A DNA stretch of 64,000 nt from Coraliomargarita sinensis (GCF_003185655.1 NZ_QHJQ01000001.1:529500-593499), one strand, 5' to 3'; numbered from the stretch's first letter, positions 46,606 to 57,472 are shown. The notes: generated by a model from the letters alone, not told the origin. Numbers and translations: made by a program.

Positions 46606-47988
46606 TTAAAGTATCTCTCTGACCAACTTTCGGAGGTAAGCGCGTCCGGAATCCTCATTGTCAAACGCGCCGTCGAGCTGGGCTTCGTAAGCGCGGTCGA
46701 GGATTTTGCCGAAGTGGGGGCCGGGTTTGATGTCGAGCTCGATGAGGTGGCGGCCGAGGAGAATGGGCTTTGGCGCGTTGTCCTGAATGGCGAGTTGTTT
46801 TGACTTCTCCAACAGCCATTTCCCTTCGGGGAAACTATCGGGTTGGATCGGAGGCCGCCCGCTCTTGTCGGCATGGGCCACGCGTACGAGGCGGTCGACC
46901 CGTTTCACCCGTGCCGCCAGACGGCGCACCGCCGAGTCGCCCGCGCCGTCACGGTAGAGGGCGAGTGGACGCATGTGTTGTTCGACCAGGGGGAGGACCT
47001 CTTCAAAGATTTTCTTTTGGCGGGTGAGGCGTTCGAGGAATGCTTTGGCCACGGGTACACCTTCCACGTCATGACGGGGGCTGCGGATGCGACCGGTATC
47101 ATCGGTGTAGCTGGTGTCGGGCTTGCCGAAGTCGTGGCAGAGTACGGCGAGCCCGACAACGAGGTCTTCCCACTCGTCGCCGATTCTTTCGGCCGCATAG
47201 GCATCGAGGCAGTGCAGGGTGTGGACCCAGACGTCGCCTTCCGGGTGCCACTTCGGATCCTGTTCGCAGCCGACGAGTGCGTCCAGTTCGGGGAAGTGCT
47301 GGAGCCAGTCGCAATCCTTCAGAAAATTCAGGCCTGCCGAGAGCGATTGGCCCTTGAGGATGAGCTTTTTCCATTCTTCCCAGAGACGTTCAGCAGGCAG
47401 GTCGGCCGGGTTGAGTTCGCGGCAGAGCTCGACGGTCCCGGAGTCTGCCTTTAACTGAAAGCGTGCTACGAATTGCATGCCGCGCAGTACGCGGAGCGGA
47501 TCTTCACTAAAAGCGGCGGAAACGTGGCGAAGCGTCCGTGTTTTAAGATCGGCCACACCATCAAAAGGATCAATGATCTCCCCGGTCAATGGGTCACAGC
47601 AGATCGCGTTGATGGTGAAGTCGCGACGTGAGGCGGCTTCTTCCGGCGACATGTCGGGATCGCCTTCAACTTTGAAGTCGGTGTGCCTCGGCCCGGTTTT
47701 GGATTCGCGCCGGGGAAGGGCCAGATCGATTCCCTCGCCCTTGAGAATGAGCACGCCAAATGATCGACCGACCGTATCCAGACGAAAGTATGGTTTGAGG
47801 GCTGCTTCGACCGCGTCGACCGCCAGCCCATAAACTTCCATGTCAATATCCTTGGCCTGAATGCCAAGCAAGGCATCACGCACGCAACCTCCGACCAAAT
47901 GGGCTCTGCCTCCGTGGGATTGTATGAGTTCAGCTACCTTTAATGCGCTGCCTCTTTGGTCGGGTGCGATCTGTTCGAGGATGTTCAA
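46606..47988 (-). CDS. cca: CCA tRNA nucleotidyltransferase / poly(A) polymerase family with HD domain
   Basis: This 460-residue enzyme has the nucleotidyltransferase head [12 protein letters not shown], catalytic D-x-D in KDIDMEVYG, and the family motif RRDFTINAI at ~130-140. A C-terminal HD domain shows VLCHDFGKP and LVEQHMRPL. These enzymes add or repair the 3' CCA of tRNAs; the HD part adds phosphatase or 2',3'-cyclic phosphodiesterase activity in multifunctional forms. The tRNA in this window encodes its own CCA, so repair may be its main task for that tRNA. Confidence 0.88.
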   Translation of the reverse strand: MNILEQIAPDQRGSALKVAELIQSHGGRAHLVGGCVRDALLGIQAKDIDMEVYGLAVDAVEAALKPYFRLDTVGRSFGVLILKGEGIDLALPRRESKTGPRHTDFKVEGDPDMSPEEAASRRDFTINAICCDPLTGEIIDPFDGVADLKTRTLRHVSAAFSEDPLRVLRGMQFVARFQLKADSGTVELCRELNPADLPAERLWEEWKKLILKGQSLSAGLNFLKDCDWLQHFPELDALVGCEQDPKWHPEGDVWVHTLHCLDAYAAERIGDEWEDLVVGLAVLCHDFGKPDTSYTDDTGRIRSPRHDVEGVPVAKAFLERLTRQKKIFEEVLPLVEQHMRPLALYRDGAGDSAVRRLAARVKRVDRLVRVAHADKSGRPPIQPDSFPEGKWLLEKSKQLAIQDNAPKPILLGRHLIELDIKPGPHFGKILDRAYEAQLDGAFDNEDSGRAYLRKLVREIL

Positions 47989-47998
47989 AAGAAAAAGG

Positions 47999-48058
47999 TT
48001 AACCGCGCAGTTCGCAGAGTTTTAAAGTGCTCCTTTTCTCTGCGCACTCTGCGGTTAA
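47999..48058. repeat. TTAACCGC...GCAGAG inverted repeat
   Basis: Arms TTAACCGC-n7-GCAGAG and CTCTGC-n7-GCGGTTAA are separated by 18 bases between the cca start and the nadK end. This is a dispersed intergenic repeat type rich in CGCAGAG iterations; it can fold into a long hairpin and may act as a terminator for nadK. Confidence 0.6.
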
Positions 48059-48069
48059 AAGAGATCCAT

Positions 48070-48903
48070 TCATCGAATCGCCGGGTCACCCCAGTCGAGT
48101 TTGCCGCGAACGATGGCGAAGTGCGAATGGTCGGGATTCTGCATGAGACGGAACACCTTTTCCGCGACGGTGATCTTGATGGGGAAATTGCCGTTTGGTT
48201 CGAAGCGCACGCGCCCGTCGACGGTTATTCTGGGGCAGGTTTCGCTGTCGCCACTGACCACGGTGATTTCGGATGAGTTGTCAAAGATGACGGAGCGGTT
48301 GCCCAGGGTGTGCGGGCAGATCGGCGTCATGGCGATGGCGCTGACGCGCGGTCCTATGATCGGTCCGCCGGCGGAAAGGTTGTAGGCCGTCGAGCCCGTC
48401 GGTGTGGCAAAGATAAGCCCGTCGCAGTGGTATTCGGAAACCGGGTTGCCGTTCGAGGAAACTTGCAAACGGATGAGGCCCCGGCCTTCGGTCTCCTTCA
48501 ACACGACATCATTCAAACCGTAGACAGACTCACCCTGGCTGGTGGTGCATTCCAGTACCGAGCGATCGGCGATGCTGTAGTTGCCTTTGATCAGGGCAGA
48601 CAGGCGCTTGCCCGCTTCTTCCTGGGTGTAGGTCGCGAGAAATCCGAGTTTGCCCAGATTCACCCCCAGTACGGCGGCACCGGAATTCAGCGCGGCGTCG
48701 AGCACGCCCAGCAGCGTGCCGTCACCACCGATAGCAATGCAGAGGTCTTGCCCCTCAAGCGCGTCCGGAGGCAGAGGGTAATCCGTGGAGGACTTTGTTT
48801 TAACTCCCTCACGCTCAGCCAAGTCGGCCAGAAAACGGGCCGCTTCCAGCGCGCCGGGTTTCGTCGAATTGACGGCAAAGGTGATGGTTTCAATGGCTTT
48901 CAT
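48070..48903 (-). CDS. nadK: NAD kinase
   Basis: The protein has ~277 residues from the ATG at 48903. It has the GGDGT motif ([12 protein letters not shown]), NLGKLGFLA, and the substrate region [20 protein letters not shown], all diagnostic for NAD kinase, which phosphorylates NAD to NADP. A longer upstream frame overlaps the neighbouring gene and is not needed. The gene sits 4 bases after the SH3-like gene on the same strand and is probably cotranscribed with it. Confidence 0.95.
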   Translation of the reverse strand: MKAIETITFAVNSTKPGALEAARFLADLAEREGVKTKSSTDYPLPPDALEGQDLCIAIGGDGTLLGVLDAALNSGAAVLGVNLGKLGFLATYTQEEAGKRLSALIKGNYSIADRSVLECTTSQGESVYGLNDVVLKETEGRGLIRLQVSSNGNPVSEYHCDGLIFATPTGSTAYNLSAGGPIIGPRVSAIAMTPICPHTLGNRSVIFDNSSEITVVSGDSETCPRITVDGRVRFEPNGNFPIKITVAEKVFRLMQNPDHSHFAIVRGKLDWGDPAIR

Positions 48904-48907
48904 GTCT

Positions 48908-49894
48908 CTAGTCCGCAAGCCGGATGTCCCGAACGAAGAGGACCAAGTCTCCTTCGCTTGAGGGAACGGGCTCAAGATGGCCGCGCAGGTAGACGCGTTG
49001 GTTGAGATAGGGAGATAAGTCTTCGATAAAATAGCCGGAAAAATCAACGTAGGCAATCAATCGACCCTCATCGGAGCGCAGGCGGATCGGGTAGGCGGGT
49101 GCACTGGTCTCGATTTTACGAACAAGATTGCCGACGAGTAGCCGGAGTGGTTTGTCCTCTGCCGGAGCTTTTTTCGCGTTGGCTTCCCGGGCCTGGGTTT
49201 GGCCGGGGCTGACCATTATACCTTTTGGGAGATTGGGTGGTGAGGTCTCCTTGGTTGCAGCTTGTAGTTGAGGTTCGCGAATCGGCTCGGATGTCCGCGG
49301 TGCACTTTTCCAGACGACGTTTTCCGGAGGCAGGTCGTCGGGCGAGGTTTGTCCGACACCAAGAGCCGGGTCGAAGTCGGCGGCTTTGGGCTCGGGTGTG
49401 TGTGTGGGTGCATCGATTGACAGATCGAGTACCGGAGGCTTGGGAGCCGGTTCCACCTCTTGAGTCGGAGCGGTCGAAGGGAGCGCTCCGGCGCGGTAGT
49501 AGGTCTTGAGTTGTTTGTTCAACCGGATGGTGGCCCATTCATCTTTAACGCTTTTGACTTCATAAAAGTCGCCGTCTTTTGCCCGGGTGATGACTTCGGA
49601 ATTTGCGTCGGGCAAAAAATGGACCGCTGTGTCCTGAACGATGGCAAAACTTTTCGTCAGGGTCGCGGTGGGAACATATCCTTCAAAGGGGATCTTAAGA
49701 TCGAGTTGCATCCATTCGCTTTTTTCAACAACTGGCGCGGCATCGAGCAGGACTTTTTCCGTTGCCGTAATCCGAGTGATGATCGGTGCTTTCGCCTCGG
49801 GGCGCAGGCGTAGAATGATGTCTTCGGCTGAGGCCAAGCCTGAAACGGAGACCAGCAGCAGTGCTGTGGTTAATATAGCGGGCACTTTTCTCAT
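48908..49894 (-). CDS. exported SH3-like domain protein
   Basis: The ~328-residue protein has a signal peptide ([19 protein letters not shown], cleavage after ASA) set by the ATG at 49894. Two SH3-like stretches follow (residues ~27-90 and ~95-150; [13 protein letters not shown]). A long Pro-rich linker leads to a small beta domain ([16 protein letters not shown], then [10 protein letters not shown]). SH3-like modules in exported proteins often bind the cell wall. No catalytic site is seen. Confidence 0.7.
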   Translation of the reverse strand: MRKVPAILTTALLLVSVSGLASAEDIILRLRPEAKAPIITRITATEKVLLDAAPVVEKSEWMQLDLKIPFEGYVPTATLTKSFAIVQDTAVHFLPDANSEVITRAKDGDFYEVKSVKDEWATIRLNKQLKTYYRAGALPSTAPTQEVEPAPKPPVLDLSIDAPTHTPEPKAADFDPALGVGQTSPDDLPPENVVWKSAPRTSEPIREPQLQAATKETSPPNLPKGIMVSPGQTQAREANAKKAPAEDKPLRLLVGNLVRKIETSAPAYPIRLRSDEGRLIAYVDFSGYFIEDLSPYLNQRVYLRGHLEPVPSSEGDLVLFVRDIRLAD

Positions 49895-49934
49895 GGGCCG
49901 CAATCTTGGCGAAGAATAAAGGCTTTGACCAGCG

Positions 49935-50666
49935 TCAAGCGAAGAGGCGTTCGATGTCTTTTTTGCCCAGTATCTTAATCCCTCCTTTGGGGATGTTTTT
50001 AAGAATGCATCCCCCGATCTGCACACGCACGAGTTTTTTCACGTAGTAACGGTTCGCTTCAAACAAGCGCCGCACTTCGCGCTTTTTCCCGTGATGCAGG
50101 TGAACTTCCAATCTGCGCTGATGACCTTCGCCCACCGCCGGTGCAGGGATGACCTTTTCCGCTTTTAGAAAGTCGCCTTCGTAGTCCACGCCTTCGAGCA
50201 ACTTCGGAATATCTTCCTTGTTGAAGTCACGGTGCAGCACCACGCGGTAGCGTTTGACGATTTCAGTGCTCGGGTGCGTGATGCGGTTGGCCAGGTCGCC
50301 GTCGTTGGTTAATACCAGTAGTCCCTCGCTGTCCTTGTCGAGGCGTCCGGCGCAGAAGAGGCGCTTCTTCTGCAGGTCAGACGGGAGGAGTTCGAATACG
50401 GTGTGTCCGCCGTGAGGATCGGAGTTCGTGCAAAGTACGCCCTTCGGCTTGTTCATAAGCAGAACGACCGGTGCTTCATTGCTCGGCCGCAGTGGCTTGT
50501 TGTTCACAAAAATCGCGTCTTTCGTCGTCCCTTTGTCGCCCAGTTGCGCGATTTTTCCGTTTACCCGTACAAGACCATCCTCGATCAGGCGCTCGGCTTC
50601 TCGGCGTGAGCACAGGCCTGCGTTGGCTATAATCTTCTGAATGCGCTGTTGTTCCTCTTCGGGCAT
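49935..50666 (-). CDS. rRNA pseudouridine synthase (RsuA/RluB family)
   Basis: This 243-residue protein has an S4 RNA-binding domain first (IANAGLCSRREAERLIEDG). The RsuA/RluB catalytic region follows with GRLDKDSEGLLVLTNDGDLA, which contains the catalytic aspartate. The KKREVRRLFEA element near the C-terminus is also typical. It modifies a uridine in 16S or 23S rRNA; the position cannot be told from sequence alone. It is divergent from fabG. Confidence 0.92.
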   Translation of the reverse strand: MPEEEQQRIQKIIANAGLCSRREAERLIEDGLVRVNGKIAQLGDKGTTKDAIFVNNKPLRPSNEAPVVLLMNKPKGVLCTNSDPHGGHTVFELLPSDLQKKRLFCAGRLDKDSEGLLVLTNDGDLANRITHPSTEIVKRYRVVLHRDFNKEDIPKLLEGVDYEGDFLKAEKVIPAPAVGEGHQRRLEVHLHHGKKREVRRLFEANRYYVKKLVRVQIGGCILKNIPKGGIKILGKKDIERLFA

Positions 50667-50765
50667 CCCAAACTTGAGGCGATCTCATGGGCAGCTGTCA
50701 ATGTTGCTCGAAAGTAACATTCGTGCTTGCCCGCAGAGAATATCCTTTTGAGGCTGTTCCAACTC

Positions 50766-51512
50766 ATGACTGAATCTACCGAGAAAAAAGTAGCCCTGGT
50801 AACGGGTGCCGGCCGAGGAATCGGCAAAAGTATCGCCGAGCTTCTTGCGTCCAAGGGGCACCACGTCGTCTGTGTGAGCCGTTCCGAAGGTTCTTGCGGC
50901 GCTGTGGCCGATGCTATCAATGCGGATGGCGGCTCAGCCGAGTCCCTCGCCGTTGATGTTTCCGACAAGGCGGCCGTGCAAGCGGCCTGCGAGAAACTCC
51001 TCGAAGCACACGGCACAGTTGATATCCTCGTCAATAACGCCGGTATCACCAAAGATGGTTTGCTCTTCCGCATGAGCGATGACGACTGGGAGGATGTGAT
51101 TGCCACGAATCTGACCAGCTGCTTCTCTTTCATCAAGCATCTCGCCCGTCCTATGACGCGCAAACGCTGGGGCCGCATCATCAATATGTCCTCCGTGATC
51201 GGATTGACCGGTAATGCAGGACAGGCGAACTACGCTGCGGCCAAGGCCGGGATGATCGGACTGACCAAAAGCCTCGCCAAGGAGTTTGCCGCCCGCAATG
51301 TGACGGTTAACGCAGTCGCCCCCGGCTTTATCGCCACGGACATGACGGCGGAACTCAACGAAAAGCAGCAGGAAGCTATCGTCGGGATGGTTCCCATGAA
51401 GCGTATGGGTCAGTCGTCGGACATTGCGGCGACTACCGCATTTCTCGCCTCCGAGGAGGCTGGCTATATCACCGGACAGGTTTTTACAGTTGACGGTGGT
51501 ATGGTGATGTGA
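50766..51512 (+). CDS. fabG: 3-oxoacyl-[ACP] reductase
   Basis: The 248-residue short-chain dehydrogenase has the NADP-binding motif VTGAGRGIGKSIAE, the active-site serine in NMSSVIG, and Y-x-x-x-K in NYAAAKAG. It is followed by acpP and fabF, the normal fatty-acid synthesis order, so it reduces 3-ketoacyl-ACP. The start at 50766 matches the usual FabG length. Confidence 0.96.
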   Translation: MTESTEKKVALVTGAGRGIGKSIAELLASKGHHVVCVSRSEGSCGAVADAINADGGSAESLAVDVSDKAAVQAACEKLLEAHGTVDILVNNAGITKDGLLFRMSDDDWEDVIATNLTSCFSFIKHLARPMTRKRWGRIINMSSVIGLTGNAGQANYAAAKAGMIGLTKSLAKEFAARNVTVNAVAPGFIATDMTAELNEKQQEAIVGMVPMKRMGQSSDIAATTAFLASEEAGYITGQVFTVDGGMVM

Positions 51513-51546
51513 TGCTCAAAACCCTTTAACTTAATCCTATAATTAT

Positions 51547-51801
51547 ATGGCAGACCAAACTATCGAACAACGCGTTAAGACCATCATCGTCGACCAACTC
51601 AACGTCAACGACGAGCAAGTGACTCCGGAGGCATCCTTCCTGGATGATCTTGGTGCCGATTCACTCGACACAGTCGAGCTGATCATGGCTTTCGAAGAGG
51701 AATTCAGCGATGAGATCGACGGTGAAATTCCCGAATCCGACGCAGAAAAGCTCCAGACCGTAGGTGATGTGATCAAATACATCACTGAAAAGGCCGGATA
51801 A
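51547..51801 (+). CDS. acpP: acyl carrier protein
   Basis: This 84-residue ACP has the phosphopantetheine attachment site [10 protein letters not shown] (Ser39) and the acidic helix that meets partner enzymes. It carries growing acyl chains between FabG and FabF, both of which flank it. A strong hairpin with a T-run follows its stop, so much of its mRNA may be monocistronic. Confidence 0.97.
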   Translation: MADQTIEQRVKTIIVDQLNVNDEQVTPEASFLDDLGADSLDTVELIMAFEEEFSDEIDGEIPESDAEKLQTVGDVIKYITEKAG

Positions 51802-51823
51802 AAATTCTCCTTTCCTACTCTAC

Positions 51824-51855
51824 ATTAAGCCGCTTAAATGCGGCTTAATTTTTTT
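51824..51855 (+). terminator. rho-independent terminator between acpP and fabF
   Basis: A perfect 10-base stem ATTAAGCCGC/GCGGCTTAAT has a 6-base loop and is followed by TTTTTT. The T-run ends only 9 bases before the fabF ATG, leaving no clear ribosome-binding site in between. Confidence 0.8.
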
Positions 51856-51864
51856 ACCGAGACC

Positions 51865-53121
51865 ATGAGTGGAGATATTGATAAAAGACGAGTCGTAATA
51901 ACCGGCATCGGCACCGTGACGAGCTACGGTGACGGTGTGGATACCTTTTGGGAGAACCTGTTGGCGGGCAAAAGCGGGATCAGTCGGGTGGAATCCTTCG
52001 ACGTGACGGATTATCCCTCGCAGGTCGGTGCAGAATGTCTGCATTTTGATGCCGGCAAATACATGGATCCCAAGGAGGCCCGCCGGAACGACCGTTATAC
52101 GCAATTTGCCGTTGCCGGGGCCCGCATGGCGCTTGACGACGCAAATCTGGACCCGGAGAAGATCGAGTCGGATCGGTTTGGTGTTCTGATCGGTTCCGGG
52201 ATTGGCGGGATGATCACCATTCAGACGCAAAGCCGCCGCCTCTATGAAATGGGCCCGCGCAAGGTCTCTCCTTTCATGATTCCCTCTTTGATTGCCAACA
52301 TTGCCAGTGGTGTGGTCGCTATCGAAGTCGGTGCCCGCGGGCCTAACTTTGGTATTGTCAGCGCTTGTGCCTCTGGCACTCACAGCATCGGCGAGGCTTT
52401 TCAGATGATTCGCGACGGTGAGGCTGATGTCATGCTGGCCGGGGGGAGCGAAGCGGCGATTACCGAGCTGGGCTACGCCGGCTTCTGTTCGATGAAAGCC
52501 ATGAGCACGAGCTACAACGATGCGCCTGAAACCGCCAGCCGACCCTTCGATAAGGGTCGCGATGGTTTCATCATGGGTGAGGGGACCGGTGTCCTGGTCA
52601 TGGAAACACTCGAGCATGCGCAAGCACGCGGTGCTACCATCTATTGCGAGGTCGGCGGTTACAGCGCGACCTGCGATGCCTACCATATTACTTCACCTGA
52701 TCCCGAGGGTAAGGCGCTTGGCGCCGCTATGACGAATGTCGTCAAGGAAGCCGGCATCACTGCGGACGATGTTAGCTACATCAATGCGCACGGCACCTCC
52801 ACGCCCTACAACGACAAATTTGAAACCGGAGCGATCAAGAAGGCTTTCGGCGAAGCAGCTCACAAATTGGCGGTATCTTCGACAAAAGGCATGACCGGTC
52901 ACCTCCTAGGTGCGGCTGGTGGCATCGAGTCGGCCGTCTGTGCTCTGGCAATTCGCGATAACAAGATTCCGCCCACAATTAATTACAAGGATCCGGATCC
53001 GGATTGTGACCTTGATTACGTGCCGAACACCATGCGGGAGACAGAGGTCAATGTTGCCATGTGCAATAACCTCGGCTTTGGCGGTCACAATGCCACACTT
53101 CTGTTCAAGAAGCTGGGCTAG
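51865..53121 (+). CDS. fabF: 3-oxoacyl-[ACP] synthase II
   Basis: The ~418-residue condensing enzyme has the catalytic cysteine in SACASGTHS and the two histidines in NAHGTSTPYND and KGMTGHLLGAAGG. It extends acyl-ACP by two carbons and completes the fabG-acpP-fabF set. The ATG at 51865 is chosen because the N-terminus KRRVVITGIG then starts at the usual place; an upstream ATG falls inside the terminator. Expression probably depends on read-through of that terminator or on a promoter overlapping it. Confidence 0.95.
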   Translation: MSGDIDKRRVVITGIGTVTSYGDGVDTFWENLLAGKSGISRVESFDVTDYPSQVGAECLHFDAGKYMDPKEARRNDRYTQFAVAGARMALDDANLDPEKIESDRFGVLIGSGIGGMITIQTQSRRLYEMGPRKVSPFMIPSLIANIASGVVAIEVGARGPNFGIVSACASGTHSIGEAFQMIRDGEADVMLAGGSEAAITELGYAGFCSMKAMSTSYNDAPETASRPFDKGRDGFIMGEGTGVLVMETLEHAQARGATIYCEVGGYSATCDAYHITSPDPEGKALGAAMTNVVKEAGITADDVSYINAHGTSTPYNDKFETGAIKKAFGEAAHKLAVSSTKGMTGHLLGAAGGIESAVCALAIRDNKIPPTINYKDPDPDCDLDYVPNTMRETEVNVAMCNNLGFGGHNATLLFKKLG

Positions 53122-53192
53122 GCGGTTTTCTCAGCACGGGTGTCATCCACAAAGCCGACATGAAATAGGTGCTTATTCGCTCTCGCGCTTAG

Positions 53193-53831
53193 ATGACATC
53201 CCAAGAAAACAGCTCTCGGCCACGGCTTGCCGTCATTGATTACGGAATGGGTAACCTACGTAGTGTCCTGCGTGCCTGGCAACACATCGGAGCGGATGCC
53301 TATCTGGTGCATGCCCCCAAGGAGCTGGAAGGGGCGGATGCCGTCGTCTTTCCCGGGCAGGGCGCAATAGTGGATGCCATGCGGCTGCTCAAAGACACCG
53401 GCTTCGATCATGCGATTCGTGACTGGATCGCTGCCGACCGACCGTTTTTCGGGGTTTGCCTTGGTTTTCAGGCCCTTTTCGAACATTCGGAAGAGGGCGA
53501 TTCCGAGGGACTAGGCGTCTTCAAGGGTTCAGTGAAGCGTTTCCGGGTCGATCCGACCCTTAAGATTCCCCACATGGGCTGGAACACGGTCACTTTTGAG
53601 GAGGGAGCGCCCTACACCGACGGGCTCGTTTCCGGTCAGGACCAGTTTTATTTCGTTCACACTTACTACGTGGAGCCTGCAGATCCAGCACTGACTCTTT
53701 TCGAAACCGATTATGGTGGAAAATTTGTCTCCGGGGTTTGCTCCGGCAGATGTGTTGCCACACAATTCCACCCTGAAAAAAGTCAGGCAAAAGGATTGCA
53801 TCTCTATCGTAACTTCTTGAGAACGCTTTAG
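53193..53831 (+). CDS. hisH: imidazole glycerol phosphate synthase, glutamine amidotransferase subunit
   Basis: The 212-residue class I amidotransferase has [12 protein letters not shown] at the N-terminus, the nucleophile region [12 protein letters not shown], and the His-Glu pair in [10 protein letters not shown]. HisH supplies ammonia to HisF in histidine synthesis. No hisF or other his gene is beside it; the genes around it are unrelated, so the his genes are scattered in this genome. Confidence 0.93.
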   Translation: MTSQENSSRPRLAVIDYGMGNLRSVLRAWQHIGADAYLVHAPKELEGADAVVFPGQGAIVDAMRLLKDTGFDHAIRDWIAADRPFFGVCLGFQALFEHSEEGDSEGLGVFKGSVKRFRVDPTLKIPHMGWNTVTFEEGAPYTDGLVSGQDQFYFVHTYYVEPADPALTLFETDYGGKFVSGVCSGRCVATQFHPEKSQAKGLHLYRNFLRTL

Positions 53832-53893
53832 CAGGCGGCTAGTTAGCAAGGCTTTACATTATTTCTGCGTTTTATAAGACACGACCCACACAC

Positions 53894-55183
53894 ATGGAAA
53901 AGACAGGCACAATACGACTCGGCAACGAGAACTTTGAGTTTCCTATCATCGAAGGAACTGAAGGCGAAAAAGCATTGGATACGCGCACTTTGCGGGCGAA
54001 ATCCGGCTGCATCACTTTTGATGAAGGCTACGGAAATACCGGCTCCTGCCAAAGTGACATTAGCTTCATTGACGGCGAAAAGGGAATTCTGCGCCACCGC
54101 GGCTACCCCATCGAGCAACTGGCGGAACACTCGTCTTTTCTCGAAACGGCCATGCTCGTGATCTACGGCGAACTGCCTCATGAGGAGTGCCTGGATGCTT
54201 TCCGCCAGCACGTGCGCCGGAATGCCTCTATCCACACGGGCATGCATCATCACTTTGACGGTTTCCCCAGCGACGCACACCCCATGGCAATTCTTTCGGC
54301 CATGCTCAACTCACTGGGCGCGTACTACCCGGAAATGTCTTCCAACAACCGGGATCAGGACCTTGCCCACTTCGACGAAACCGCTGCTCTTCTGATCTCT
54401 AAAGTCCGTACCATCGCGGCCATGACCTTTCGGATGAAGATGGGACTCCCTTTTGAGTATCCCGACCACAAGCGCCGCTACACTGAGAACTTTCTGCACA
54501 TGATGTTCTCTGAGCCCTACGGCGAATACGTTGATGACCACGGGGCTGCGGAGGCACTCGACCTCTTCCTGATGCTGCACGCTGACCACGAGCAGAATTG
54601 CTCAACCTCGACCGTCCGGATGGTCGCTTCAGGTGGCGCGAATCTCTTCGCCTCTGTCTCTGCCGGTGTTTGTGCGCTTTGGGGCCCGTCTCACGGCGGT
54701 GCCAATATGGCCGTCATTAAGATGCTGGAGGAAATTCATCAGGACGGCGATGACGGCACCCGCTTCATCGAAGCCGCCAAAAAGGGCGAGGCCAAGTTAA
54801 TGGGCTTCGGTCACCGTGTTTATAAGAATTATGATCCACGGGCCAAGATTCTCGGCAAGAGTGCGGAGAATATGCTTCAGAGCATGGGCATGCAGGACCC
54901 CCTTCTCGATATCGCCAAGCGTCTCGAGCAGGCTGCATTGGAAGACGATTATTTTGTTTCCCGCAAGCTTTACCCGAATGTGGACTTCTACAGCGGCATC
55001 ATCCTCAAAGCGATCGGTATCCCTGTCGAAATGTTCACGGTGATGTTTGCTATCGGCCGTATGCCGGGCTGGATCGCGAACTGGAAGGAAATCGCTGAGA
55101 ATCCAAAGAGTCGCATTCACCGCCCCCGCCAAATTTACACCGGCGAGACGCAGCGTGATTACGTTAAGCTCGGCGACCGCTAA
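53894..55183 (+). CDS. gltA: citrate synthase
   Basis: This 429-residue type II citrate synthase has the catalytic residues in [33 protein letters not shown] and the later [14 protein letters not shown] region. It joins acetyl-CoA and oxaloacetate at the entry to the TCA cycle. Length and motif spacing match the usual Gram-negative hexameric type. Confidence 0.96.
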   Translation: MEKTGTIRLGNENFEFPIIEGTEGEKALDTRTLRAKSGCITFDEGYGNTGSCQSDISFIDGEKGILRHRGYPIEQLAEHSSFLETAMLVIYGELPHEECLDAFRQHVRRNASIHTGMHHHFDGFPSDAHPMAILSAMLNSLGAYYPEMSSNNRDQDLAHFDETAALLISKVRTIAAMTFRMKMGLPFEYPDHKRRYTENFLHMMFSEPYGEYVDDHGAAEALDLFLMLHADHEQNCSTSTVRMVASGGANLFASVSAGVCALWGPSHGGANMAVIKMLEEIHQDGDDGTRFIEAAKKGEAKLMGFGHRVYKNYDPRAKILGKSAENMLQSMGMQDPLLDIAKRLEQAALEDDYFVSRKLYPNVDFYSGIILKAIGIPVEMFTVMFAIGRMPGWIANWKEIAENPKSRIHRPRQIYTGETQRDYVKLGDR

Positions 55184-55189
55184 TTGAAA

Positions 55190-55250
55190 CGTCGAACGTT
55201 CAACATTGTACGCTCCTACCATGAATTGAAGTCAGTTCGATGTTCGATGT
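55190..55250. repeat. GTTCGATGTTCGATG-type intergenic repeat after gltA
   Basis: Related to the repeat at 46541-46572 in the opposite orientation; iterations of TTCGATG/GTTCAAC lie between gltA and hpt. Confidence 0.45.
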
Positions 55251-55311
55251 GGCCCGGTTCTTCGTTGCACTCGCCCCCGACCATCTCCCTTCGCTCGGAA
55301 CGATGCCCGAT

Positions 55312-55890
55312 CTAGGTCCACTCCGGAGGATTCTGTAGCTCCGGCTTGAGGACACCGATACAGGGCAATTGCCGGTAGCGCTCGGCAAAGTCCAGACCGT
55401 AGCCGACCACGAATTCGTCCGGGATCTGGAAACCGACGAAATCGGCTTCAAAATCAACACTACGGGTGGTCTGCTTGTCGAGCAGCACGCAGGTACGCAG
55501 CGACGCTGGTTGTAGCTTACGAAAGATCTGGCAGACGCGCGAAAGCGTCTTTCCGGTGTCCAGAATGTCGTCGATCAGCAGCACATCGACATCCTTCAGG
55601 TCGAGGCGGATCTTATCGATGATCTCCGGCTCCTGCATAGGGCGGGTTTCATCGCGGTATGATGAGACCCGGATACAATCGAGTTGAATGGACAGGTTGA
55701 GCTCGCGGATCAAATCGGCGACGAAAATGATAGCTCCGTTGATGATGGCGATCACAGCCAGTTCCTTGCCCTCGTAGGTCGCATTGATCTCGCGGCCGAG
55801 TTCAGTAAGGCGTGACTTGAGTGCAGCCTCATCCACGAGGATGGTGTCCAAGTCTTCAAGGGGATTGGGAACTGCGTCGTTAGCCTGCAT
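55312..55890 (-). CDS. hpt: hypoxanthine phosphoribosyltransferase
   Basis: The 192-residue protein has the PRPP-binding motif [16 protein letters not shown] and the family-typical [13 protein letters not shown] and [14 protein letters not shown]. It salvages hypoxanthine or guanine to the nucleotide. It converges with gltA across an intergenic repeat. Confidence 0.93.
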   Translation of the reverse strand: MQANDAVPNPLEDLDTILVDEAALKSRLTELGREINATYEGKELAVIAIINGAIIFVADLIRELNLSIQLDCIRVSSYRDETRPMQEPEIIDKIRLDLKDVDVLLIDDILDTGKTLSRVCQIFRKLQPASLRTCVLLDKQTTRSVDFEADFVGFQIPDEFVVGYGLDFAERYRQLPCIGVLKPELQNPPEWT

Positions 55891-55988
55891 TAGCTTTTAA
55901 ATGCCTATTGTTTGTATAATTTCAAGGTGTTCCCGCGATTCTACGCGAGAGTTTACACAGTGTTGCCGGTTATGATCTGGTAATGCCA

Positions 55989-57449
55989 CTAAACTACTGG
56001 CTTCAGCTCGAAACCTTTTCGATAGTGGGGGCCTGTCAGGCTTTCATCGACCCAAGGGCCCTCGATCGTGCGGAGCGTGGGATCAATTTGCAGGCTCTGG
56101 CCGACAAAATACTCCGGTTCCGGGATGCCCCATGCGGTCAGTTGTTCATCCTGACTGGACAGGATTTTCGACAAATCATGGTTTGAGCTAAGAAATTCCT
56201 TGAGTGAATTCGACCCGGCCAGTTCACCCACGCGATGACTGATATTGGAAAAATGAGCCAGGCAGGCAGACGCATTCGCCGAACGGATGCTGGATCTCAG
56301 AAGTGATGAATCCGAGGCTTTGACCGCATCAACAAAGTTTCTGGGATGCGTTTCGCCGCCATCACCGGGAAACTTTTTGATGACGGTTTTGCCGTCAGGC
56401 TCCACGGCCATCATGCCAAAACGACCGCCCTTGAGGTAGCCCTTCTCGCATTCGGCAACAATACCGACGCGGGTTCCCATGAAGTGCGGGGAAACATTAC
56501 GATCAGGGGAAAGCCTCATGTCGTTTACCTCGATAATGACATCGGCCCCGCCCATTTGAAACCAGGAGGTGATCATATTTGGGGTGTCGCCGGCGTCATC
56601 CCAGGCGAAGCGGTTACCAAACGTTTGTATCTTGCGGGGCAGTTCCGGATCGCCCAGCAACCAGCAAACCAAATCGATCTCATGTACCCCCTGGTTGCCG
56701 ATGTCGCCGCTCCCGGTGTGGAAGTCCCAGTGCCAGTCGTAATGGAACTGTGGACGCATCAGGGTGTGCTGTTTCGCGGGTCCAAGCCAGAGGTCGTAAT
56801 CGACAGTATCCGGAATTTTCAAGGGTTCGGTCAGCTTGCCTATGGAATCGCGATTGCGGTAGCAGATGGAGCGGACCTTCCGGATTTTACCTAGATTGCC
56901 GTCCTGCACATATTTGATGCCGGCCCGTGGTCCGGTGCTGGATCGGTTTTGATAACCGGCCGCGATGACCTTGCTGTATTTCCGTTCCGCCGCTTCCAGT
57001 TGAGCGCTTTCCCAGGGGGTAAAAGACACAGGCTTCTCGAGATAGACATGCTTGCCGGCCTGCATCGCCTGAATCGCATGCAGCGCGTGCCAGTAGTTTG
57101 GCGAGGCAATGACGACGGCATCGATATCCATGCGCTCGTAGAGCTTTCGGTAGTCCTGAATGTGGTCGACCTTCAAAGTCTCTTCGGATGGACGTTTCTT
57201 GTTGAATCGCGCCATCATCCCATCCATCCGTGCCGTGTCCGGATCGCAGATCGCTACGATTTCGACATCAGGCAGCTTGTGAAACATCTTCAGATGTTCG
57301 TTACCGCGGATGCCACAACCCACAATCGCCAGCCGCAGGCGACTGTTCGCTCCCAAAATTTGCTGGCCTCTCAGGCTTGCCGAAATAAACGCGCAGGAGC
57401 CGAGTTTCAGAAAGTTGCGACGGGATCTTAGAAGATTGGATTGATTCAT
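55989..57449 (-). CDS. Tat-exported Gfo/Idh/MocA-family oxidoreductase
   Basis: This ~486-residue protein has a twin-arginine signal (RSRRNFLKLGSCAF), a Rossmann start (LRLAIVGCGIRGNEH), the EKPVS motif (GKHVYLEKPVSF) and the Gfo/Idh C-terminal domain with HEIDLVCWLLGDP. Such exported enzymes use bound NAD(P) on sugars or glycans and are numerous in Verrucomicrobiota and Planctomycetota that feed on algal polysaccharides. The substrate is not deducible here. Confidence 0.88.
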   Translation of the reverse strand: MNQSNLLRSRRNFLKLGSCAFISASLRGQQILGANSRLRLAIVGCGIRGNEHLKMFHKLPDVEIVAICDPDTARMDGMMARFNKKRPSEETLKVDHIQDYRKLYERMDIDAVVIASPNYWHALHAIQAMQAGKHVYLEKPVSFTPWESAQLEAAERKYSKVIAAGYQNRSSTGPRAGIKYVQDGNLGKIRKVRSICYRNRDSIGKLTEPLKIPDTVDYDLWLGPAKQHTLMRPQFHYDWHWDFHTGSGDIGNQGVHEIDLVCWLLGDPELPRKIQTFGNRFAWDDAGDTPNMITSWFQMGGADVIIEVNDMRLSPDRNVSPHFMGTRVGIVAECEKGYLKGGRFGMMAVEPDGKTVIKKFPGDGGETHPRNFVDAVKASDSSLLRSSIRSANASACLAHFSNISHRVGELAGSNSLKEFLSSNHDLSKILSSQDEQLTAWGIPEPEYFVGQSLQIDPTLRTIEGPWVDESLTGPHYRKGFELKPVV

Positions 57450-57472
57450 AGTGTTAAAATACAAGAGCATAA

